Shown: in pieces, positions 1 to 5,437 of the stretch
Position numbering within the stretch: position 1 is the stretch's first letter
How the letters are laid out: every line of letters begins with the position of its first letter
NCBI GenBank assembly: GCA_002470165.1
Contig: DKNF01000023.1
Location: 1-9,055 of the forward strand
DNA: 9,055 nt
DNA from: Betaproteobacteria bacterium UBA7395
GTDB taxonomy: Bacteria; Pseudomonadota; Gammaproteobacteria; Burkholderiales; Rhodocyclaceae
Direction of reading: 5' to 3'
Notes under the pieces: generated by a model
Database searches by the model: none
Told to the model about the DNA's origin: nothing
What the model saw: only the letters and a program-made list of their open reading frames with translations
Translations under genes and position numbers: made by a program

Positions 1-1032
1 GTAGTCATCCGGGCTGATCGCCGTGCCATCGGCCAGCGTCAGCGTCAGCGTGCTGCCAGCGGCCGCACCCGTCACCTTCACCCCGAACACCGCGTCGTTG
101 CCTTCCGGCACCGTGATGTCAGCCGTACCGGTATCCGGATCACCAACCAGGATCGTCGGTACGTCGTTGTCAAGAATCGTGCCGGTGCCCGTGACGCCGC
201 CAACGGTCAAAGTAAACTGTTCCGTAGGCTCCTGAATAAGATCATCCAACGTCGGCACGGAAACGGTGAAATCGACCAAACCCGCCGGGACAATAATCGT
301 GCCGGCCACCGGATCATAGGTCACACCACTGGAGAAGGTCATCGAGGCGACAAAGTCTTCGCCCAAAATGGCCGTACCGCTCGCGAGGGACAGCGAAAAA
401 GCCGTCGGCTCGGTGGTGGCTCGCGACAAGGTGACCGTAAATACCGCCACCTGACCTTCGGTCACGGTAACGCTGTTCGTTGCCGGATCAAGCGGATCGT
501 CAACGGAAATGACGGTAATCGGCTCTGCCGGCACCTCTTCTTCCGGCAACAACGCACCCTGGAATGTATCTTCCGGCGCATTGCGCTCGGTAGCGAAGCC
601 ATATTGCTGGCCACCAACCGTTTCGACGACGCGCAGGAACTCGACGAAGGAATGGCCTTCATTGCCAGAAGCGGCTTCACCGGCTGCCGGCGCTTCCGCA
701 TCAAGCAGGGCATCAAGATCGCCGCCGTCGGCGATGACGCTGGCCAGTTGATCAAGACCCGGTTCCGAACGGGCGACTGCACTGTCAGAAGCGTCCGGCT
801 TGTCCTGGGCTGCCACCTCGGCATCAAGCGTGACGGCCTGGCGCTCGGCGATCACCATGCTGCGGCCGTCGGCCAGGGCCAGAACGACCTGGGCGCCATT
901 ACCGGAGACGACGACTTCGCCTTCACGGATGACATCACCGGCTTTCAGCCGACGCAGATTACCCGCGCTGTCGCGGGCGTAGGCTTCACCGGTAACGGAA
1001 GAGACTTTTGCAATAACAGCAGCTTGGGCCAT
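1..1032 (-). CDS. N-terminus of a large LapA-like surface adhesin (retention module plus Calx-beta-like repeats), partial
   Basis: The frame starts at ATG 1032 and stays open for 344 codons to the window edge, so the C-terminal part is missing. Residues 1-100 resemble the N-terminal retention module of LapA-type adhesins (MAQAAVIAKVSSVTGEAYAR, then GDVIREGEVVVS and LADGRSMVI). This module plugs the outer-membrane channel and holds the protein on the cell surface. Residues 115-118 are PAAG inside a DALLDAEAP-AAG stretch, like the di-alanine site cut by the periplasmic protease LapG. The segment GHSFVEFLRVVETVG follows it. From about residue 185 there are Calx-beta-like repeats: VTVTEGQVAVFTVTL...SGTAILGEDF, then ITVPEGNDAVFGVKV...DGTAISPDDY 117 residues later. 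There is no Sec signal peptide, as expected for type I export. A Shine-Dalgarno TGGAG lies 7 nt before the ATG. The transporter genes upstream are its probable exporter. The family call is firm; ligand and total length cannot be seen. Confidence 0.9.
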   Translation of the reverse strand, partial: MAQAAVIAKVSSVTGEAYARDSAGNLRRLKAGDVIREGEVVVSGNGAQVVLALADGRSMVIAERQAVTLDAEVAAQDKPDASDSAVARSEPGLDQLASVIADGGDLDALLDAEAPAAGEAASGNEGHSFVEFLRVVETVGGQQYGFATERNAPEDTFQGALLPEEEVPAEPITVISVDDPLDPATNSVTVTEGQVAVFTVTLSRATTEPTAFSLSLASGTAILGEDFVASMTFSSGVTYDPVAGTIIVPAGLVDFTVSVPTLDDLIQEPTEQFTLTVGGVTGTGTILDNDVPTILVGDPDTGTADITVPEGNDAVFGVKVTGAAAGSTLTLTLADGTAISPDDY

Positions 1033-1039
1033 GACGATA

Positions 1040-1044
1040 CTCCA
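1040..1044 (-). promoter_or_regulatory. Ribosome binding site of the adhesin gene
   Basis: On the minus strand TGGAG lies 7 nt before the ATG at 1032. It supports that start, and the retention-module homology begins exactly there. Confidence 0.6.
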
Positions 1045-1112
1045 AAATGGGTAGGCGATACGTCATAGTAGGTGCCGTCAAGCAGATAAGCTATTGGACT
1101 AAAGTACAGTTT

Positions 1113-1139
1113 TTCGAAGCAAAATAAAAAAGCCTCGAA
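1113..1139 (-). repeat. Imperfect inverted repeat in the AT-rich gap before the adhesin gene
   Basis: TTCGAAGC (1113-1120) and GCCTCGAA (1132-1139) form an 8-bp dyad with one mismatch (a possible G-U pair in RNA) around an 11-nt A/T loop. It begins immediately after the stop codon of the LuxR-type gene. Read on the minus strand, the dyad is followed by AAAAA, not a U-run, so it is a poor intrinsic terminator. It could be a regulator site or an mRNA hairpin. The rest of the 107-bp gap shows no convincing -35/-10 pair. Confidence 0.35.
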
Positions 1140-1754
1140 TCACAACTTCAAGCCATTGATTTTCAATGACAATTGAAGACGATCCCGGGTACCTGTCTTG
1201 TCAAAAATTGCCGTCAGGTGCGCCTTGACGGTTCGCTCGGCAATTGACAGCTGGTTGGCGATTTCCTTGTTGCTCGCACCACCGGCAACCAGCTTGGCTA
1301 CCTGCATTTCCCGTTCCGAAAGCGTACCGGGCAAGACATCGATGACCGAGGCAGGATTCCGGTTGGTCAGGATACGTGCCGTACGCCCGATCAATTGCTG
1401 CAACAGGTTCTGGCCAACCCACAAGCCTCCGTTGCCGACCACAGTGGCCACCTGTTGCAGCACCTCGGGAGCCGCATGCGTATTGCAGCAACCGGCCGCA
1501 CCGGCCGACAGCGCCTCAAGGATCAGGGCATCGCCAGGCTCATCCGCCAGGATGACCGTCTTTCCTTTCCGGGCCAGCAGCGCGGGGAGGACCACAGCAA
1601 TCGATTCGCCGGCACGCAGGCGGCACCAGCGGATCGAGACATCACCGCCGGCACCGTTCTGCGCCGCGGTTCGCAGCACAACCCGGGCGGCGGGCATGGC
1701 AGCCCGCCAGTTGGGCAGGAAGGCGTGCTCGGTATCAACGATCTCGTATTCCAT
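1140..1754 (-). CDS. LuxR/NarL-family transcriptional regulator with degenerate receiver-like domain
   Basis: This 204-residue protein ends in a typical LuxR-type helix-turn-helix (residues 143-200: TLSEREMQVAKLVAGGASNK, then EIANQLSIAERTVKAHL). Its N-terminal 120 residues follow the later part of a response-regulator receiver fold (VILADEPGDALILEALSAGA, then PEVLQQVATVVGNGGLWVG). However, no Asp sits where the phosphoacceptor is expected; the equivalent strand reads SIRWCRL. The usual receiver Lys before the last helix also appears replaced (GCCNTH). It is therefore probably not controlled by normal phosphorylation. The chosen start is ATG 1754, which shares one base with the stop codon of the HlyD-type gene (TGATG). 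GGAG lies 5 nt upstream. A TTG one codon earlier is less likely. The position between the secretion genes and the adhesin suggests it regulates this locus, but that is inference. Confidence 0.88.
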   Translation of the reverse strand: MEYEIVDTEHAFLPNWRAAMPAARVVLRTAAQNGAGGDVSIRWCRLRAGESIAVVLPALLARKGKTVILADEPGDALILEALSAGAAGCCNTHAAPEVLQQVATVVGNGGLWVGQNLLQQLIGRTARILTNRNPASVIDVLPGTLSEREMQVAKLVAGGASNKEIANQLSIAERTVKAHLTAIFDKTGTRDRLQLSLKINGLKL

Positions 1755-3169
1755 CAACGCTCCGTCATCGCTACGCTCTTGGCCCGCAGGACGGGCTTGA
1801 GCAGATAGGTCAGCACGCTCTTCTTGCCGGTCATGATGTCGACCTCGGCCACCATGCCGGGAATGATCGGCAGATTGCTGTCGCCAAAACCCGGCTTGTT
1901 GGTACGTACCCGGACCAGATAGAAGGCATTGCCCTTTTCGTCGGTCACCGTATCGGCGCTGATGTGCTCCAGCGTCCCTTCCAGGCCACCGTAAATGGAA
2001 AAATCGTAGGCCGAGAATTTGACCATGGCCGGCTGCCCCGGACGCAGGAAGGCGATGTCGCGCGGCAGGACCCTGGCTTCCAGCAGCAAGGCGTCTTCCA
2101 GCGGGACGATCTCGATCATGTCCTTGCCCGGCTGGATCACACCACCGACGGTGTTGACCAGCAGCCGCTTGACAACCCCCTTGACCGGCGAGCGGATCGA
2201 CGACTGCTTGACCCGGTCGGACAGGGCAACGCTGCCCTCGGCCAGACCGCTGAGCTTGGTCGTCGATTCGGACAACTCCCGCCCGGCTTCGTTGCGGAAA
2301 CTCAACTCGACTTCCTCGATCTTGCGCTTGGCCTCGTTGATGGCTGCCTGCACTCGGGTGATCTGGGCGGTGGCCATGTCGCGCTCGCCGCGATAGCGTG
2401 AAACGTCGCGCTCAAGACGCAGCAGTTCGACTTCCGAGACGGCGCCGGAATTGATCAGCGGACGCGTCTGTGTCAATTCCTGCGAGGTCAGGTCGTAACC
2501 TTGTGCCGCCTGCGCCCGTCTGGCGCTGGCCTCGTTCAACTCCTGCTGGCGCTGGGCGAGCTGCTGACGGGCAATCGACAACGCCGCCTCAAGCTCGTTA
2601 CGTTTTGCGGCAAACAACTGCTCTTCCTGGATGGCAATTTCCGGGGCCTCGGCAACAACCTCTGCCGGTGGAACGAATTCACCGCCTTCGGCAATCGCCC
2701 GCAGTCGCGCCGTCCGTGCCAGCAGGCCGAGATACTGCGCCCGGTTTTCCTTGACCGAGGAAACGAAACGGGTTTCGTCGATCTTGATCAGCAGCTGATC
2801 GATCTCGACGACATCGCCCTCGCGCACCAGAATTTCGGAAACCAGGCCACCGTCGATCGACTGCAGTACCTGCAGTTGCTTGGACGGAATCACCCGGCCT
2901 TCTCCGCGCGTCACCTCATCGAGTTGGGCAAACGCCGCCCAGACGACAAAGAGTACAAAAACCAGGCCGATCGAACGCAACAGGAAGCGCGCCCGCAGCG
3001 GTTCCTGGCGCAGCATGGCCAGATCGGCGTCGGAGGCAAAATCGACGACTTCGACATCTTCGCGATTCGGCAGGCGGCCGAGCACCCGCTCGACCCGTGG
3101 CTTGTTGCTTGCCGCCAGCTTCTCCAGCCAGCCGTGCACAGTGGTAAAAGCTGTTTTCAGGCGGCTCAC
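1754..3169 (-). CDS. Type I secretion membrane fusion protein, HlyD family (LapC-type)
   Basis: This 471-residue periplasmic adaptor should connect the inner-membrane ABC transporter to a TolC-like channel. It has a cytoplasmic N-terminus, one membrane segment at about residues 64-82 (LRSIGLVFVLFVVWAAFA), and a first lipoyl-like half at 100-131 (LQSIDGGLVSEILVREGDVV). A long Gln/Glu/Arg/Ala-rich coiled-coil hairpin spans about 136-305. The second lipoyl half is at 322-357 (IRSPVKGVVKRLLV, then VIQPGKDMIEIVP), followed by a beta-barrel region. The HlyD-family C-terminal signature is at about 434-460 (PIIPGMVAEVDIMTGKKSVL, then TYLLKPV). The start is GTG 3169, overlapping the transporter stop by four bases (GTGA), with GGGAGG 5 nt upstream. 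Length and layout are normal for the family. Expression is probably coupled to the transporter gene. Confidence 0.95.
   Translation of the reverse strand: MSRLKTAFTTVHGWLEKLAASNKPRVERVLGRLPNREDVEVVDFASDADLAMLRQEPLRARFLLRSIGLVFVLFVVWAAFAQLDEVTRGEGRVIPSKQLQVLQSIDGGLVSEILVREGDVVEIDQLLIKIDETRFVSSVKENRAQYLGLLARTARLRAIAEGGEFVPPAEVVAEAPEIAIQEEQLFAAKRNELEAALSIARQQLAQRQQELNEASARRAQAAQGYDLTSQELTQTRPLINSGAVSEVELLRLERDVSRYRGERDMATAQITRVQAAINEAKRKIEEVELSFRNEAGRELSESTTKLSGLAEGSVALSDRVKQSSIRSPVKGVVKRLLVNTVGGVIQPGKDMIEIVPLEDALLLEARVLPRDIAFLRPGQPAMVKFSAYDFSIYGGLEGTLEHISADTVTDEKGNAFYLVRVRTNKPGFGDSNLPIIPGMVAEVDIMTGKKSVLTYLLKPVLRAKSVAMTER
1760..1763 (-). promoter_or_regulatory. Ribosome binding site for the LuxR-type gene, inside the HlyD-type coding end
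   Basis: GGAG on the minus strand lies 5 nt before the ATG at 1754 and within the last codons of the upstream gene. Together with the TGATG stop-start overlap it favours the ATG over the adjacent TTG and points to translational coupling. Confidence 0.6.
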
Positions 3170-5331
3170 GATGCCCTCCCGATACGCCCGCTCTGCAGGG
3201 CCTGGATCACCTGATCGCGCGGTCCGTCGGCGACCACCTTGCCCTCGTCGACGACGATCACCCGCGTCGCCAGATCGAGCAGGCTGTTGCGATGCGTGAC
3301 GATGATCACCGTCTTGTGCGCGGCGATGCTCTGCAAACGCTGCTTGAACTGCTGTTCGGACGAAAAGTCCATGGCGCTGGTCGGCTCGTCGAGCAGCAGG
3401 ATCGGCGGATCCATCAGGAAGGCCCGGGCAATCGCCACACCCTGGCGCTGACCGCCGGACAGGGAATCGCCCCGTTCGCCGATCATCATGTCAAAGCCGT
3501 CCGGATGACGATTGACGAAATCGGTCAACCCGCCGGCTTCGGCCGCCGCGAGGATCGAAGCGTCGTCGGCGTAAGGGGCGCCGATCGAGATGTTGTCGCG
3601 CAAGGTACCGTAGAACAGGGTCACATCCTGCGCCACATAACCGATATTGCGGCGCAGGTCGGCCGGATCAAGCTGACGCACATCGACACCGTCGACACTG
3701 ACGGCGCCACCGGTCGTCTGGTACAGCCCCATGATCAGTTTCTGCAACGTCGTCTTGCCGGAACCGATACGACCGATGATCACCACCTTCTCACCGGCCT
3801 TGATGCTGCAATTGATGCCGCGCAGCGCGGAAACCTGGGTATTGGGATAGCTGAACTCGACGTCGCGGAACTCGATGTCGCCGCGCAACTCGGGTCGATG
3901 GACGAAGTTGCCGTCGGCCGGCCGTTCGACCGGATTGGCCATGACCTGCTCCAGCGAAGTCAGCGCCACCTTGGCGTTGTGATACTGCATCAACAGACCG
4001 ACCATCTGGCCCAGCGGCGCCACCGCGCGCGACGACAGCATGGTGCAGGCGATCAGTCCGCCCATGCTGAGCTTGCCGTCGCCGATCAGGTAGACACCGA
4101 CGATGATCACCAGCACATTGACCACCTGCTGCATTTCCATCGCACCATTGGTTGCCGCCGCCGACAGGAAGCGCATCTGATTGTTGATGCGGGCGACGAA
4201 GGCCACCGATTTTTCCCACTTCGCCTGCATGATGCTCTCGGCGCCCTGGGTCTTGATCGTTTCGAGCGCGGTCAGGCTTTCGATCAGCGTGGCATTGCGC
4301 AAGGCGCCGGCACGGTAGGTCGTTTCCGACAATTCGTGCATCTTGTGCTGCAGGACGTAGGCGTACACCAGCACGACCAGCATCGCCCCAAGCACCGGGA
4401 AAACCAGCGGCCAGGCAATCATGCCGATGACCAGCAGGAAGAGCATGGCAAATGGCAGGTCGATCAGCGTCGTCACCGTCGCCGAGGTGATGAAGTCGCG
4501 TACCGACTCGAAAGAGCGCAGGTTGGAGGCAAAGGAACCGACTGCCGCCGGCCGCGCCTCCATGCGTACACCGAGCACCCGCTCCATGATCCGCGCCGAC
4601 AGCTGCATGTCGATGCGCGCACTGGCCAGATCGATGAAATAACCGCGCAAAGTCCGCAACACCATGTCCACCGCGATCACGATGCCGACACCAAGCGCCA
4701 GCATCCACAGCGTTTCCAGCGCCCGGTTCGGCACCACGCGGTCATAGACGTTCATGGTAAACAACGGCAGCGACAGGGCCATCACGTTGATCAGCAGCGC
4801 CGCCGCCAGCACATCGCGGTACACCGGCCACTGATCGGCCAGCGCCCCCCAGAACCAGTGACGCAGCTTGACTTCGCCAACCTGCGGCGTGCGCTTGTCG
4901 AAACGGAAATGCGGGCGGGCAAAAATGGCGATACCAAGGTAACGCGTGGCCAGTTCGGCACGGGACATCACCACCGAACCCTGGCCGGTATCCGGGAACA
5001 ACAGGCGGGCGTTCTCGCGGCTGTCGTCCCAGCCGAGCAGGACACAGGCTTCGTCGCCCTTGAGCATCAACACTGCCGGTAGCAGCACATCATCGATACT
5101 GTCCAGCGAACGCTTGACCAGTTTGGCCGACAGGCCGGCACGCCCGGCCGCGCGCCAGAACAAGGACGGCGTCAACAAGCCGTTTTCCAGCGGCAAACCG
5201 GCGACCAGCGCCGCGCGCGTGCTGGGTCTGCCGTGGATACGTGTCAATTCGACCAGGCAGTCGAGCAGGGGATCGTGGTGCATCAGATCCTCCCGCAGAC
5301 CGCTGACGGCCGCCTCACCTGAAATACTCAT
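3166..5331 (-). CDS. Type I secretion ABC transporter, permease plus ATPase (LapB-type)
   Basis: This 721-residue inner-membrane exporter should drive adhesin secretion. Residues about 17-145 form a C39-peptidase-like domain (DPLLDCLVELTRIHGRP, then VLLGWDDSRENARLLF). The catalytic His of true C39 peptidases is not visible, so this is probably a substrate-docking domain and not a protease. A six-helix membrane domain follows (about 168-440, with SLPLFTMNVYDRVVPN and LIDLPFAMLFLLVIG). The ATPase has Walker A GRIGSGKTT (520-528), Q568, signature LSGGQRQ (624-630), Walker B ILLLDEPT (644-651, catalytic Glu649) and switch His680. Several stretches match what I recall of Pseudomonas LapB, for example VYLIGDGKLSMGGLIACTML. 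The symbol is left blank because lapB also names an unrelated LPS gene. Start ATG 5331 has a GGCGGAG close upstream; ATG 5283 is an alternative with a better Shine-Dalgarno. It is the first gene of the secretion operon. Confidence 0.95.
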   Translation of the reverse strand: MSISGEAAVSGLREDLMHHDPLLDCLVELTRIHGRPSTRAALVAGLPLENGLLTPSLFWRAAGRAGLSAKLVKRSLDSIDDVLLPAVLMLKGDEACVLLGWDDSRENARLLFPDTGQGSVVMSRAELATRYLGIAIFARPHFRFDKRTPQVGEVKLRHWFWGALADQWPVYRDVLAAALLINVMALSLPLFTMNVYDRVVPNRALETLWMLALGVGIVIAVDMVLRTLRGYFIDLASARIDMQLSARIMERVLGVRMEARPAAVGSFASNLRSFESVRDFITSATVTTLIDLPFAMLFLLVIGMIAWPLVFPVLGAMLVVLVYAYVLQHKMHELSETTYRAGALRNATLIESLTALETIKTQGAESIMQAKWEKSVAFVARINNQMRFLSAAATNGAMEMQQVVNVLVIIVGVYLIGDGKLSMGGLIACTMLSSRAVAPLGQMVGLLMQYHNAKVALTSLEQVMANPVERPADGNFVHRPELRGDIEFRDVEFSYPNTQVSALRGINCSIKAGEKVVIIGRIGSGKTTLQKLIMGLYQTTGGAVSVDGVDVRQLDPADLRRNIGYVAQDVTLFYGTLRDNISIGAPYADDASILAAAEAGGLTDFVNRHPDGFDMMIGERGDSLSGGQRQGVAIARAFLMDPPILLLDEPTSAMDFSSEQQFKQRLQSIAAHKTVIIVTHRNSLLDLATRVIVVDEGKVVADGPRDQVIQALQSGRIGRAS
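3175..3180 (-). promoter_or_regulatory. Strong ribosome binding site deciding the GTG start of the HlyD-type gene
   Basis: GGGAGG on the minus strand is 5 nt before the GTG at 3169 and lies within the final codons of the ABC transporter gene. It supports the non-ATG start and an overlapping, coupled gene pair. Confidence 0.65.
5289..5294 (-). promoter_or_regulatory. Candidate ribosome binding site for an internal start of the ABC transporter gene
   Basis: GGGAGG on the minus strand is followed after 5 nt by ATG (5283), which would remove 16 residues and begin MHHDPLLDC. It is better spaced than the site before ATG 5331. Recalled LapB proteins carry some residues before the equivalent of DPLL, so the longer form is kept as the main call. 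Confidence 0.35.
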
Positions 5332-5362
5332 TTACTCCGCCTACTTTCTGATTTTTTCAGCG

Positions 5363-5368
5363 ATTCTA
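5363..5368 (-). promoter_or_regulatory. Candidate -10 element of the secretion operon promoter
   Basis: TAGAAT on the minus strand matches five of six bases of TATAAT and lies 31 nt before ATG 5331, which would give a leader of about 25 nt. The -35 region is poor: GCAATT at 17-bp spacing or TTGCAA at 19 bp. A weak -35 beside repeated sites would fit an activator-dependent promoter, but this is only inference. Confidence 0.35.
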
Positions 5369-5386
5369 ACCTTCGTCTCCGTCACA

Positions 5387-5411
5387 ATTGCAAAACATTG
5401 CAAAGGATTGC
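5387..5411 (-). promoter_or_regulatory. Three ATTGC (GCAAT) repeats with exact 10-bp phasing, possible operator
   Basis: On the plus strand ATTGC occurs at 5387-5391, 5397-5401 and 5407-5411. On the minus strand these read GCAAT, with the two nearer the gene preceded by TTTT or TTT. The 10-bp period puts all copies on one face of the helix, with T-runs in phase that might bend the DNA. The nearest copy overlaps the expected -35 of the candidate promoter and the others lie upstream of it, as activator sites often do. The binding protein is unknown. Confidence 0.4.
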
Positions 5412-5424
5412 TAAAACCATAGCA
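5409..5424. repeat. Short perfect inverted repeat TGCTA-6-TAGCA
   Basis: TGCTA (5409-5413) and TAGCA (5420-5424) are separated by a 6-nt loop, just after the phosphofructokinase stop codon in transcription order. The stem is only 5 bp and has no U-run, so it is too weak to call a terminator. It overlaps the farthest ATTGC copy and may simply be part of a regulatory site. Confidence 0.2.
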
Positions 5425-5437
5425 TTTACATATCAAA

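Noticed and set aside
604..1068. Plus-strand open frame of 154 codons opposite the adhesin start
   Set aside because: It lies antisense to the retention-module sequence, shows no recognisable family and has no supporting context.
1113..1139. Intrinsic terminator after the LuxR-type gene
   Set aside because: On the transcribed strand the stem is AT-rich, has a mismatch and is followed by A residues, not a U-run. It is kept only as an inverted repeat.
3791..4708. Minus-strand open frame of 305 codons inside the ABC transporter gene
   Set aside because: It is a different frame of the same DNA, with low-complexity Arg/Gly/Ala/His-rich translation and no motifs.
3292..5082. Long plus-strand open frame of 596 codons opposite the ABC transporter gene
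   Set aside because: The translation is His/Gln/Arg/Asp-rich with no domain, and the opposite frame carries every ABC transporter motif. It is a codon-bias shadow in GC-rich DNA.
5387..5424. Possible sigma-54 (-24/-12) promoter formed by GCAAT/TTGCA elements before the ABC transporter gene
   Set aside because: The GC dinucleotides are 10 bp apart, whereas the -24/-12 elements need 11, and the GG of the -24 box is missing.
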